A DNA stretch of 18,843 nt from Candidatus Bathyarchaeota archaeon (GCA_002726865.1 PBSW01000041.1:1-18843), one strand, 5' to 3'. Positions 6,609-15,483 are shown, counted from the stretch's first letter. Notes: generated by a model not told the origin, from the letters alone. Made by a program: numbers and translations.

Positions 6609-8213
6609 TCACCAGCCAACTGCCTGGCCATCGGCCCGGGAGTCGGAGCCCGCGCATAGAATCCCTGTTTCAGGGTCCCTGAGGATGATCTGACCTCTCC
6701 CGAAAGATACACGGGTGTACCCAGAGGCGGGGACCACCTTGTGGCCCAAACTTGTGAGGGCGGCTATGGTCTCCGGGGCAATCCCCTCTTCGAGGAGGAT
6801 GTTGCCCCCGCTGGTGCCGTCAACGATATTGAAGCGAGGGGCATCGAGGGCCTCTTGGGGGTTCATTCCGTAGTCCACCATATTCACCACAACCTGAACG
6901 TGACCCTGGGGCTGCATAAAGCCCCCCATTACTCCAAAAGGACCGTGAAGAAGCCCGTCCCTGAGCATCATACCAGGGATGATCGTATGGTATGGACGTT
7001 TTTCGGGCTCCAATCTGTTGGGATGGCCCTTCTCTAAGGTGAAATTGGCTCCTCGGTTCTGGAGGGTAAACCCACAGCCCTTGGGTATAAGGCCCGTCCC
7101 GAAGCCCATATAGTTGCTGTTGATGAAGCTGCACGCGTTCCCTTCACCGTCCACTGTGCAGAAATAGACAGTGTCCGATCCTGCAAAGGGGCTCCCCCTC
7201 CCAACGGTCACTAAGGCTGCGGCGGAGTTTATGAGCCTCCGGCGCTCCGCTGCGTAGCCCTTGGAGATGAGTTCATCTATCGGGACGTGAACGATGTCAG
7301 GATCAGCAATGTACCATCTGGCGTCGGCGAAGGCGATCCGCATCGCCTCTATGAGAGTATGGAGGTGACTGACGCTGGAGTGCTTTATTCCCTCCAAGCT
7401 ATACCCCTCAAGGATGTTTAGGGCTATCAATGCGGTGATCCCCTGGCCGTTGGGGGGGATCTCTACCACTTCGGTGCCTTTGTAGTCAACGCTAATGGGA
7501 TCGGGGAATGTACTTTTATGGTATTTGAGGTCTTCCGTTGTCATGACTCCACACTTAGAGTCTAGGAGCTCTACGATCGCCTCGGCGATCCGGCCCTCAT
7601 AGAAGCCCTGCTTCCCATGATCGGCGAGAGTGCGGAAGGTCTGGGCAAGGGTTGGGTTCCTCATGAGCTCTCCTGTTCGGGGGGCCCGGCCGTCAATTAG
7701 CATCTCCTCGGAGTGAGGACCCGACTTGAGGCTCGATACTCCAAGGGCCCACGCCCTGGCTGTGAGAGGGGCAACGGGGAATCCGTCCTCCGCGAGTCTG
7801 ATGGCCGGCTCCAACACTTTGCCGAGTTCCATGGTGCCGAAGCATTCTAGGGTGTCGACCCAGCCTGCTGCGGCCCCAGGAACGGTGACAGTATAGACCC
7901 CATTCCGAGGCATCGTGTCATATCCCAAGTTGTATAGAAGATCTGGCGTGAGGGCTGCAGGGGATCTACCGCTGCCGTTGAGACCCAGCACCCGCCCTTT
8001 CTCGGCGTGGTAATAAAGACAGAAACAGTCCCCTCCGATACCCGTAGAGGAGGGCTCGGTGACGTTGAGGGCCGCTGCGGTGGCGACAGCAGCGTCCGCA
8101 GCATTGCCACCGACCTGGAGGATATGCAGGCCCGCCGCAGAAGCGAGGGGCTGGCTTGAGGCTACCATACCATGGGTGGTGTAGACGGGGCTGCGCCTTG
8201 AGTCAAACTTCAT
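6609..8213 (-). CDS. Gamma-glutamyltransferase family Ntn hydrolase
   Basis: The protein has 534 residues, the standard length for gamma-glutamyltranspeptidase-fold proenzymes. These cut themselves into two subunits and use the new N-terminal Thr to attack gamma-glutamyl or other amide bonds. The cleavage site is visible at Thr348 in AGSDTVYFCTVDGEGNA. Near the N-terminus are VGGNAADAAVATAAALNV (34-51) and STGIGGDCF (56-64). The oxyanion region reads VMGGFMQPQGH (428-438) instead of the GSPGG of classical GGT; this variant is common in GGT-like acylases such as YwrD and HpxW-type proteins. No signal peptide is present, so it should act in the cytoplasm, unlike the periplasmic GGT of E. coli. 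Possible substrates are glutathione-like peptides, gamma-glutamyl amines or small amides. The ATG at 8213 is the family start. Confidence 0.9.
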   Translation of the reverse strand: MKFDSRRSPVYTTHGMVASSQPLASAAGLHILQVGGNAADAAVATAAALNVTEPSSTGIGGDCFCLYYHAEKGRVLGLNGSGRSPAALTPDLLYNLGYDTMPRNGVYTVTVPGAAAGWVDTLECFGTMELGKVLEPAIRLAEDGFPVAPLTARAWALGVSSLKSGPHSEEMLIDGRAPRTGELMRNPTLAQTFRTLADHGKQGFYEGRIAEAIVELLDSKCGVMTTEDLKYHKSTFPDPISVDYKGTEVVEIPPNGQGITALIALNILEGYSLEGIKHSSVSHLHTLIEAMRIAFADARWYIADPDIVHVPIDELISKGYAAERRRLINSAAALVTVGRGSPFAGSDTVYFCTVDGEGNACSFINSNYMGFGTGLIPKGCGFTLQNRGANFTLEKGHPNRLEPEKRPYHTIIPGMMLRDGLLHGPFGVMGGFMQPQGHVQVVVNMVDYGMNPQEALDAPRFNIVDGTSGGNILLEEGIAPETIAALTSLGHKVVPASGYTRVSFGRGQIILRDPETGILCAGSDSRADGQAVGW

Positions 8214-8615
8214 AGAGGGGGGGACGTTCTTTGGGTGTGATAAGCTTGGTGGTTATGAGGAGTGGATAGAAGGGGAGGTTCCGGGAGATTAGAGGCGAGG
8301 CTATATATGATCCCTGTGACGTGGGGGGAGAGCCCAAAGCTTGTCCCGAACGCCTAGAGCCCCTCCCACGGTGGGCCCCCATCTGCACCACGGAAAAGGA
8401 AATTCCCTCCACGTTGAAGACCACCTACAGGACACCCGCCGCCATAATGGAGGCCACGATGGATTTGTACGTTAAGAAATCTATGGAACACAACTCTAGG
8501 TTATGGATTGGAGAAGGATTAAGGCATAATATTACTTTTTATGGACTAACCCGGCACAACAATCATTAAAGGGGAAGGGGAAACCGACAGAAAGAAGTTC
8601 TGAGGGTTGCATGAC
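8214..8615. other. Divergent intergenic region, GGT-like gene to second MFS gene
   Basis: This region carries the upstream signals of both divergent genes. A plus-strand frame at 8321-8569 and a minus-strand frame at 8203-8424 are open, but neither resembles a protein family or has a ribosome site, so I do not call them. The last 120 bases turn AT-rich, with a weak TATA-like CTTTTTATG at about 8535-8543 before the MFS gene. Confidence 0.4.
8301..8310 (-). promoter_or_regulatory. TATA-like element upstream of the GGT-like gene
   Basis: TCATATATAG on the minus strand is a good TATA match, but its centre is about 92 bases before the ATG. It would give a leader of roughly 65 bases, longer than for other genes here. 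It could also serve the plus strand. Confidence 0.35.
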
Positions 8616-9881
8616 ATGACAAGTAAATCCTATTTTCGCATCACAAAGGATGTTTTCTCTAACAGGAATATCCTCACCATCGCCCTAACCACCTCGGCGT
8701 TTACCCTCATGGAGCAGGGCTGGCGCCCCTTCTGGAACCTCTATCTCAAGACTGAGCTAAACGCATCCATCCCCGCTCTAGGCCTGCTTGCAATGATCCA
8801 GTCCTCGGAGCGCCTCCTGTTCCAGCTCCCCGGGGGGCTCCTAGCCGATAGATTCGGCCGCCGGAAGATCATAGTTTACGGCACCGCGCTGCGGATCATC
8901 CCCCCTCTAATATTCATTCTAGCCGCTGACTGGCGCCACATTATTCCTGGGCTCCTAATAAATGGGGCCGCGAGCATCTACATGCCAGCGTATAACGCCA
9001 TTATTGCTGACAGTCTCCCCGAGATGCAGCGGGGCGCTGGCTTCGGGGCGTTCCGGATGATCATCTCAATCCCCAGAATCGTCTCCCCCATCATCGGTGG
9101 AGTGGTTATGGATGCCCTAGGTTATAGGAAAGGAGTCAGAGTATTCCTTTTCCTTACAGTCATTGTCTCTATCATTGTGACAGTGGTAAGGAGTAGGGTC
9201 ATTACCGAGACCTTGGTGGACGACAAACCTAAGATCACTAAGGAGGAAAAGCGGGGCATGCGTGCGTCACTCGCCGAGAAATTCAATCTTCCTAGATCCA
9301 TGTGGATTATGGTGGTGGTCGCCGTAATGGGGAGCTTCGGGGTTCGAATGGTTCGGGAGTTCCTCCCCATCTATGCAGTTGAGGTCGTGGGGATCACAAA
9401 CACCCAGCTCGGCCTTGTCCAAACAACTGTGGGACTTATCACTGCGGCCATGGCACTCCCAGGGGGAATGTTCGCCGACCGCTACGGGCGAAAGCCTCTC
9501 ATCCTCGCATCTAGAATAATAACCCCACTCACGATGGGCGCGATCACCCTCACATACAACTTCCCCACATATTATCTCGCCCGTTCCCTGAGCAGTGTCG
9601 GGGACGCCCTGGGGGGTGGTGCCAACAACTTCGCTGGGGGGCCCGCCTGGGATGCCCTTGTCACAGACCTCGTGGAAAAGTCAAAACGAGGGACAGTGAT
9701 GGGCACCATCGGAACCGTCACTGGAATATTCGGTGCCCCTTCCTCTATAGTAGGGGCATGGCTTTGGCAAACCTATAGTCCCAACCTCCCCTTCCAGCTA
9801 AGTATGGTCTTTGGGCTAATAGGCGCTGGGATCTTCGCCTTGGGAGTCAAGGAGCCAAAAAGAAAGAAGACCTTAGACTGA
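8616..9881 (+). CDS. MFS transporter (archaeal type)
   Basis: The protein has 421 residues with about twelve membrane segments and the duplicated MFS A-motif: GGLLADRFGRRK after TM2 and GGMFADRYGRKP in the second half. A charged cytoplasmic loop (DDKPKITKEEKRG) joins the two six-helix bundles. The substrate is unknown; drug export and sugar or organic-acid transport are all possible. I prefer the ATG at 8616 over the TTG at 8607, because TGAGGGT at 8601-8607 is a Shine-Dalgarno site eight bases before the ATG and overlaps the TTG. Codon use is C-rich at third positions like acs, in contrast with the other MFS gene. It stands alone, divergent from the GGT-like gene and upstream of acs, which has its own promoter. 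Confidence 0.88.
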   Translation: MTSKSYFRITKDVFSNRNILTIALTTSAFTLMEQGWRPFWNLYLKTELNASIPALGLLAMIQSSERLLFQLPGGLLADRFGRRKIIVYGTALRIIPPLIFILAADWRHIIPGLLINGAASIYMPAYNAIIADSLPEMQRGAGFGAFRMIISIPRIVSPIIGGVVMDALGYRKGVRVFLFLTVIVSIIVTVVRSRVITETLVDDKPKITKEEKRGMRASLAEKFNLPRSMWIMVVVAVMGSFGVRMVREFLPIYAVEVVGITNTQLGLVQTTVGLITAAMALPGGMFADRYGRKPLILASRIITPLTMGAITLTYNFPTYYLARSLSSVGDALGGGANNFAGGPAWDALVTDLVEKSKRGTVMGTIGTVTGIFGAPSSIVGAWLWQTYSPNLPFQLSMVFGLIGAGIFALGVKEPKRKKTLD

Positions 9882-10193
9882 CGGATGACACCAAGTTCAG
9901 ACACTCGCGTGTACAAACATCATATGTGGATTAATATCAACCTGTATCAGATTTCCTGCGCGCGATATAAACGGAAAAAGAACGGTCCCTATTTACCCAA
10001 TAAAAAAACAGGAGATCCACCGATAATAATGAAACGAAGAAGGAACAAGGGCCTCCTTTTATCTCGGCGTATACAAGATTCAAACAGAGCATAGATAAGT
10101 GGTTTTATCGCACATCCTGATCTTCTTTAAACATTCAGGGAAAGACTCGCTTGGTTAATCAATCGTAGAAATTGGAAAAAAGGAGAAATTCTA
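9882..10193. other. Intergenic region between the MFS gene and acs
   Basis: This is AT-rich DNA with A-tracts (near 9970 and 10000) and short open frames that look like nothing known. A four-base inverted pair ACAC/GTGT lies soon after the MFS stop, too short to call a terminator. No RNA gene is recognised. Confidence 0.45.
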
Positions 10194-10207
10194 AAAGTTA
10201 TATTTAA
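10194..10207 (+). promoter_or_regulatory. TATA box of acs
   Basis: AAGTTATATTTAAC, preceded by a purine-rich BRE-like stretch, is centred about 33 bases before the acs ATG at 10235. This is the spacing expected for a message with a leader of only a few bases, and no ribosome site is seen. Confidence 0.6.
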
Positions 10208-10234
10208 CTTGCTGCTAATTAGACTTGGCCTTTC

Positions 10235-12202
10235 ATGAGCGAAGATACTCTTGCAGCGCTCCCCGTGGATGAAAAGTTTGAACCTAACCAAAAGCTGAGG
10301 GAGACCTGGAAAGCCTCCATAGCGGACCCCGATGCATTCTGGGCCGAGGAGGCTAAGCAGCTCGACTGGTTCAAGAGTTGGAACAGAGTCCTAGAGTGGG
10401 AGGATAGGCATGCCCGCTGGTTCAACGGTGGAAAACTAAATGCAAGCTACAACTGTTTAGACCGTCATGTAGCCACGGCGAAAAAGAACAAGGTCGCCTA
10501 CATTTGGGAAGGTGAGCCCGGAGACAAGAGAGTGATTACCTACGGTGAGTTATACCGGGAGGTCAATAAATTCGCCTCTGCCCTAAAGGAGCTGGGAGTG
10601 AAGGAGGGTACTTTCGTCGCGATGTACATGCCCATGATCCCAGAGCTCCCCGTTGCAATGCTAGCGTGCGCCCGCCTAGGAGCCCCATTCACTCAAGTCT
10701 ACTCCGGCTTCAGCGTCAAAGCATTATCAGAGAGAATTCGGAGCACCGAGGCGGAGATCATTATAACTGCTGACGGAGTTTTTAGGCGAAATAAGGTCAT
10801 CGACCTAAAGGGGGTCGTAGATAAGTCCGCAGACCAGTGCCCTAGCGTCAGGAAAGTTATCACTGTGGAGAGGACTAAACACGGCGTGGAGATAAAGCCT
10901 GACAGGGATATCTGGTACCACGATGCTATAGCAGAGGCAAAGGAGAAATACGTCGAACCTGTGCCAGTGAACTCGTCCCATATCCTATATGTCCTATACA
11001 CATCGGGAACCACCGCGAAACCCAAAGGAGTCCAGGTCTGCACCGGCGGATATCTCACATATACGGCCTCCACATTGAAATGGGCATTCGACGTGAAAGA
11101 TGAGGACGTTTGGTGGTGCTTCGCCGACGTAGGATGGGTTACTGGCCACAGCTATATCGTATTTGCCCCCTTGGTCTTGGGCCTCACCAGCGTGATGTAT
11201 GAGGGGGCCCCTGACACCCCTGACCCCGGGAGGACGTGGAGGATGATCGAGAGTTACGAAGTCAACAAGTTCTATACATCCCCCACACTATTAAGGCTCC
11301 TAATGAAGTTTGGGGACGAGATCCCCGCAAAATCTGACCTTAGCAGCCTAGAGATCCTGGGCACAGTCGGGGAACCTATTAACCCAGAGGTCTGGAGATG
11401 GTATTACAGAGTCATTGGAAAGAAGCGTTGCCCTATCATTGACACCTGGTGGCAGACTGAGACCGGGGGATTCATGATCGCCCCTGCCCCCGGCATCCAG
11501 CTCTTGCCCCTGAAGGCGGGCTCAGCCACATTCCCTATGCCTGGAATAGACCCCATAGTGGTCAACGAGGACGGGGACCCTGTGCCTGCGGGGGAAAAAG
11601 GTTACATGGTCATCAGGAAGCCTTGGCCTGGCATGCTCATGACTCTATACAAAGACGACCAAAGATATCTAGACTATTACTGGAACAGATACCCTAACGC
11701 CAACGGGGACCGCTTCTACACCGGAGACTACGCCGTCCAAGACAAGGACGGCTACTACTGGCTCTTAGGCAGAAGCGACGATGTCCTTAAGGTTGCAGGG
11801 CACAGGCTGGGAACCATCGAGCTCGAGGACGCCCTAGTTAGCCACCCAGCTGTCGCGGAAGCCTCCGTCGTGGGCATAAAGGACCCAATAAAAATGGAGG
11901 TGCCCATCGGCCTCGTGATCCTCAGAGTGGGGAAAAAGCCCAGCCCTAAGCTCGCCCAAGAGCTGAGGCTCCATGTGAGAAAGGTGATCGGTCCCCTAGC
12001 AACTCCAGCAGCTATCTACTTTGTAAGGAGTATGCCAAAGACCCGGAGCGGGAAGATCATGCGGCGGGTCATCAAGGCCATAGTTGAGGGGGAAGCCGTG
12101 GGAGACACGTCAACCTTGGAGGACCAGGCCGCAGTGGAAGAGGTCAGAAGAGTCGTTGAAAGCAGCAGGGCTGACTCAGGGTTAGGTAACGCCGTTTCCT
12201 AG
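10235..12202 (+). CDS. acs: Acetyl-CoA synthetase, AMP-forming
   Basis: The enzyme activates acetate with ATP and CoA to acetyl-CoA, AMP and pyrophosphate through an acetyl-adenylate. The protein has 655 residues, full length for Acs, and cytoplasmic. The adenylation loop is LYTSGTTAKPKG (254-265). The acetate pocket is acetate-type: GWVTGHSY (300-307) and DTWWQTETGG (403-412), where the pocket Trp favours two- to three-carbon acids. The hinge region is LLGRSDDVLKVAGHRLG (510-526). The C-terminal PKTRSGKIMRR places the catalytic lysine at 607, the residue acetylated in regulated homologs. The ATG at 10235 follows a TATA box directly. It is probably monocistronic. Acs usually serves acetate uptake at low concentration; feeding acetyl-CoA to central metabolism alongside succinate dehydrogenase is inference. 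Confidence 0.96.
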   Translation: MSEDTLAALPVDEKFEPNQKLRETWKASIADPDAFWAEEAKQLDWFKSWNRVLEWEDRHARWFNGGKLNASYNCLDRHVATAKKNKVAYIWEGEPGDKRVITYGELYREVNKFASALKELGVKEGTFVAMYMPMIPELPVAMLACARLGAPFTQVYSGFSVKALSERIRSTEAEIIITADGVFRRNKVIDLKGVVDKSADQCPSVRKVITVERTKHGVEIKPDRDIWYHDAIAEAKEKYVEPVPVNSSHILYVLYTSGTTAKPKGVQVCTGGYLTYTASTLKWAFDVKDEDVWWCFADVGWVTGHSYIVFAPLVLGLTSVMYEGAPDTPDPGRTWRMIESYEVNKFYTSPTLLRLLMKFGDEIPAKSDLSSLEILGTVGEPINPEVWRWYYRVIGKKRCPIIDTWWQTETGGFMIAPAPGIQLLPLKAGSATFPMPGIDPIVVNEDGDPVPAGEKGYMVIRKPWPGMLMTLYKDDQRYLDYYWNRYPNANGDRFYTGDYAVQDKDGYYWLLGRSDDVLKVAGHRLGTIELEDALVSHPAVAEASVVGIKDPIKMEVPIGLVILRVGKKPSPKLAQELRLHVRKVIGPLATPAAIYFVRSMPKTRSGKIMRRVIKAIVEGEAVGDTSTLEDQAAVEEVRRVVESSRADSGLGNAVS

Positions 12203-12646
12203 ACCCATTTCCATTAAAAAATAGTAACTAATGCATCGTACGACTCAGTGGCCGCTAGGTTAGTGAGGATTGGTGTAAACATCTGCGCAATATCAGAGAT
12301 TTTGCTTTGGATGATAGACCATGAACATAGGATGCTTAGTACATAAGGTCTTTTTCCTGGAAAACTGGCACTAGGGAATGATGCCAAGAATCATTGTCAG
12401 CTAGTTGATTGACCCAAGGATAGAACCGCAAGGCCATGATCCCCTGGGAACGTGTATCTTCTAGATCAGAGGGGTGTATGATTAACAACTTATTCAAACG
12501 CAGGATCCCAGTCTATCATCTCGACCTCAATCCCACATGCTTTTAGAATATCTACAGATAGCATTGTAGAGTAATAAAAGAGTTGCAAGGTGTGTAAAGT
12601 ACCTGTTTAATCTAAATGTTATTTGCAACAATCACATATGGAAATA
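12203..12646. other. Long intergenic region downstream of acs
   Basis: This is an AT-rich gap. On the minus strand a 24-codon frame (12564 to 12490) ends with CGIEVEMIDWDPAFE and looks protein-like, but an in-frame stop lies close upstream; it could be the tail of a dead gene. A 6-bp inverted repeat AATGAT/ATCATT lies at 12377-12395. Nothing else is recognised. Confidence 0.4.
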
Positions 12647-12656
12647 GATTTAAATG
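12647..12656 (+). promoter_or_regulatory. TATA-like promoter of the 65-residue membrane protein
   Basis: GATTTAAAT is centred about 30 bases before the ATG at 12681, which predicts a nearly leaderless message. No ribosome site is present. Confidence 0.45.
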
Positions 12657-12680
12657 ATGCTTGAGTTTCGAGGTTAATCA

Positions 12681-12878
12681 ATGGATCAGAAAAAAAAATA
12701 TAGGGTATTCTGGCTGGTCTGGGGCCTCGGCATTAGCGCCCTCACGCTGGCCCTTATTAGGAATTACATGGTAATCAAAACCCTTGACCCCCTCTGGATA
12801 ATGGCGATTGCCCATAGTTATGCCTCCACCGCTATCATAGCGGGGATCATCAAAAAGAGTGAGAAGATTCCGGCCTAG
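12681..12878 (+). CDS. Small membrane protein, two predicted helices
   Basis: The protein has 65 residues: a lysine-rich start (MDQKKKYR), a first hydrophobic segment at about 9-26 (VFWLVWGLGISALTLAL), a short linker with IRNYMVIKTLDP, a second at about 37-57, and a basic tail (KKSEKIP). This is a hairpin in the membrane with both ends probably cytoplasmic. No family is recognised. A TATA-like element at the right distance and a clean frame support a real gene. It follows acs in the same direction but 478 bases away, so co-transcription is unlikely; a link to acetate uptake is possible but unsupported. A run of nine A at codons 3-6 is a potential slippage site. Confidence 0.55.
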   Translation: MDQKKKYRVFWLVWGLGISALTLALIRNYMVIKTLDPLWIMAIAHSYASTAIIAGIIKKSEKIPA

Positions 12879-12985
12879 AGAACGGACCATGATTATTATC
12901 CACTATCAAATTTCATGTCTCACTTGAAAAGAGTAAAAGACAGCTAAACATTTTTCTCCTCTTAAAGATAAACCAATTAGAAACA

Positions 12986-13187
12986 GTGGCCTATATCAAG
13001 TTCCTCCTAATCCTGCTCATCATAAGCTGTTCACACCCCGTACGGGCAGAGAAACTTCGTTAAATATCCTACTTGGAGGACTCAGGTGATAGTCTACGGC
13101 TCGTTGGAAACGGGAAAGAAGGGAGAGACCTATATTGAATCCGCCACGGAGATTGACGCCTACCAGAGCATAATGCCAGCCACCTAA
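12986..13187 (+). pseudogene. Frameshifted remnant of a small secreted protein
   Basis: A GTG at 12986 begins a frame reading MAYIKFLLILLIISCSHPV, a typical signal peptide with a cysteine after the hydrophobic core. It stops at 13061-13063. A second frame, open from 13026 to a TAA at 13185-13187, has no start of its own and carries the protein-like stretches YPTWRTQVIVYGSLETGKKG and TYIESATEIDAY. The two frames overlap between 13026 and 13060. A single frameshift there would join them into a protein of about 67 residues whose strand pattern is faintly like an OB fold. A TATA-like CTTAAAG lies about 25 bases before the GTG. It may be a pseudogene or a sequencing error. Confidence 0.4.
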
Positions 13188-13487
13188 GGAGGGCGGGTCA
13201 GTCCTGGATCGCGTACATAATCAATGCGACTAGCCCCTCAAAATCCACATAATTTCAAATATTTAAAGAACTTAAAATTCATGGATAAACGCCGAGCTCA
13301 GAAGAATTCTAAGTAACTATTTCGTCACTTTATGAACGTCAAGTCATGACGTGAACATGCACACTAATGCATACATCTAGGAAAGTAATGAGAATAACAC
13401 ACACGCTGGTTTGATCACTATATCTGAATCAACGCTATGCGCAGCGTACATGGTGATGACCTATATCTTTAATTGCGAGCGGTGTCG
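13188..13487. other. Intergenic region 3' of the S9 peptidase gene
   Basis: The region is AT-rich. A good TATA-like ATATTTAAAG at about 13258-13268 is followed by an ATG at 13282 that opens only an eleven-codon peptide (MDKRRAQKNSK), possibly the start of a lost gene. A perfect inverted repeat with arms ACGTCA/TGACGT lies at 13336-13352. No RNA gene is recognised. Confidence 0.35.
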
Positions 13488-13504
13488 AAAAAGAGAAGAA
13501 GAAA
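13488..13504 (-). terminator. Pyrimidine-tract terminator of the S9 peptidase gene
   Basis: Directly after the TAG at 13505-13507, the minus strand is a pure pyrimidine tract ending in five T. Archaeal RNA polymerase can stop at such T-rich tracts without a hairpin, so this is a plausible intrinsic terminator. Confidence 0.4.
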
Positions 13505-15454
13505 CTAGAGGTATTTTTTAAACCAGCGGATTATATGGTTGAGCCGTTCCTCCTTGTGCTTCGGCTTGTGTATGCCGTGACTCTCCCCCGGGAAAATGAC
13601 CATCTCGCTGGGGATGCCGAGGACCTTGAGAGCCGTGAACCACTGCCAAGCTTGGTCTAGGGTGCATCTGTAGTCCAACTCGCTGTGGATGATTAGCGTC
13701 GGCGTCTTCACCGAAGCCACATACCTTATAGGCGACATGGAAAGGTATTTTTCCTCATCGGCCCAGGGCACTCCCTCCATATCGTACTTTCCGTGAGTCC
13801 ATCCGATGTCACTGGTGCCAAAGTGGCTGTACCTGTTACATGTACTCGCCTGGGGTATGGCCGCCTTGAATCGATTGTCGTGTGATATGATCCAGTTGGT
13901 CAAGAAACCACCCATGCTGCTGCCCATGACACCCAACCTCTGGGGGTCGATGAAACTATAGTGCTCTAGCACGTGATCAACGGCATCCATAAGGTCTGCG
14001 TACTCCTGCTTACCGTAGTGGCCTGAAACCTCCCCTTGGAACTCCTCGTTATAACCACCGTTCCCCCACTGGTTGACGTACATAACGACCCAGCCCTGGG
14101 CTGCCAGCACCTGAAACTGATGCATGAAGCCGTAACCGAAGCACCCTGCAGAGCCTCCTCTGATGCAGAGCACCAAGGGGTACTTGTCATCCACCTTGAG
14201 GCCCTGCGGCCTCATCAGCCAGCCCTCTACAGTGTGGCCTCCAGAGGACTTGAACTCAAACCTCTCGTGGCCGCAAATCTCGGTTTCCTTTACGTATCTA
14301 CTATTGAAATCAGTGATCCGCCGCAGCTTGTCCTCCTCCTTTACCCAAAGCTCTGTAGGAGACATAGTGGAAACAGCATTGTAGGTGATAACGTCGTTTC
14401 CTGAAATGCTCCAGGCCTCAACGCTGTGGTCGATACCGCCTAGGACGACCTCGACCTCCCCGCCTCTGCTAGGCACCCTGTAGAGGCGGACCGCGCCGCC
14501 ATACGTCGAGTTGAAGTATATAGCCTCGGCGTTCGCAGACCACTGAGGGTTGGGATTAGGCGAGCGGACCCTGATGTCACAGCTCAATTTGTACCCGATA
14601 TCCTGATCGAAGCTCCGGGTGAGGTTCCTGGATTCCCCGCCCTCTGTGGGGATAAGCCAGATGTCTTGGTTGCTCCACAGCCGCCGCCTGTAGTCATGAC
14701 CAATGTAAGCGATGACATTACCCTTGGGGGAGGGCTTGAGAGAAGTAATGACTCTTTGACCATCCGTCAGCCTTCTTGGCTCACCTCCCCGCACGTTCAC
14801 GGAGTAGATGTACTGATCTCGGGTCATGTCTGCGTTTTCTTCAAGATTGCCTATGAAAGCGATGTCTTTGCTGTTATTCAGCCACTCGGCGGCGTTGACA
14901 TCAAACTCGCCCCTAGTTATCTGCTTGAGTTTTCCACCCTCAGCGGAGACGGTGAAAAGGTGATTGCTCCTGCCTTCTAGATAACCGACGCCATTAAACT
15001 TGTACTTTATATGTTTAATGACCATAACGTCGCTCTCCGGCGCCTCATCTCTAAAGGAGGAGGTGAAAAGGATCTGTCTGCCGTCTGGGGACCATCGGGG
15101 GGAGGCTGCGCCCCCTTCCACTTCGATTATCGGTCTCGCTTTGCCGCTCTCTAGGGGTATTACGTGTATATGGGAGGTATTTGTCTCCCTCCCAAGGGGG
15201 GTGGAGGTGAAAAGGAGGAGGCTTCCATCAGGAGACCAAACAGGGTTCCTGTACTTCCCCACTTCAGATGTGAACTGGACTATCCGCCCTGTCTTGAGAT
15301 CTGCCGTCCAAAGGCTGCTCATATAGTCGTTCTTCTCATAGTCCATAGTAGTGTGAACGAAGGCTATCCGCTCTCCATTAGGAGAGACCTGAGGATCAGA
15401 CACGAAGCGCAGATTCCTTAGATCTACGACCCCTACGTTCCTCTTCCTCATCAT
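13505..15454 (-). CDS. S9-family prolyl oligopeptidase-like serine peptidase
   Basis: The protein has 649 residues from the ATG at 15454, close to acylaminoacyl-peptidase/dipeptidyl-peptidase IV relatives. These trim short peptides in the cytoplasm, and no signal peptide is seen. The first 380 residues form a beta-propeller with TolB/WD40-like repeats (SPNGERIAF, WSPDGSLLLF, WSPDGRQILF). The C-terminal alpha/beta-hydrolase domain has the full triad: Ser513 in GSSMGG, Asp594 in HSELDYRC and His626 in GESHGIHKP. The segment that is usually HGGP near the oxyanion hole reads RGGS (432-435), a notable change. An in-frame GTG at 15463 would add three residues; a TATA-like element at 15484-15493 fits either start. 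It is probably transcribed alone and ends at a pyrimidine tract. Confidence 0.92.
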   Translation of the reverse strand: MMRKRNVGVVDLRNLRFVSDPQVSPNGERIAFVHTTMDYEKNDYMSSLWTADLKTGRIVQFTSEVGKYRNPVWSPDGSLLLFTSTPLGRETNTSHIHVIPLESGKARPIIEVEGGAASPRWSPDGRQILFTSSFRDEAPESDVMVIKHIKYKFNGVGYLEGRSNHLFTVSAEGGKLKQITRGEFDVNAAEWLNNSKDIAFIGNLEENADMTRDQYIYSVNVRGGEPRRLTDGQRVITSLKPSPKGNVIAYIGHDYRRRLWSNQDIWLIPTEGGESRNLTRSFDQDIGYKLSCDIRVRSPNPNPQWSANAEAIYFNSTYGGAVRLYRVPSRGGEVEVVLGGIDHSVEAWSISGNDVITYNAVSTMSPTELWVKEEDKLRRITDFNSRYVKETEICGHERFEFKSSGGHTVEGWLMRPQGLKVDDKYPLVLCIRGGSAGCFGYGFMHQFQVLAAQGWVVMYVNQWGNGGYNEEFQGEVSGHYGKQEYADLMDAVDHVLEHYSFIDPQRLGVMGSSMGGFLTNWIISHDNRFKAAIPQASTCNRYSHFGTSDIGWTHGKYDMEGVPWADEEKYLSMSPIRYVASVKTPTLIIHSELDYRCTLDQAWQWFTALKVLGIPSEMVIFPGESHGIHKPKHKEERLNHIIRWFKKYL

Positions 15455-15483
15455 AAAAACCACTTATAACCCTAATTCGTAAT

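Noticed and set aside
8321..8569. 82-codon plus-strand frame in the divergent gap
   Set aside because: It has no recognisable motif, no ribosome site, and an odd amino-acid make-up; it may be chance.
9885..10094. 69-codon frame after the second MFS gene
   Set aside because: It has random-looking, basic composition over AT-rich DNA, without promoter or ribosome site.
13446..13480. C-box-like GTGATGA that might mark a C/D-box guide RNA
   Set aside because: No D box (CTGA) or C'/D' pair lies at the right distance.
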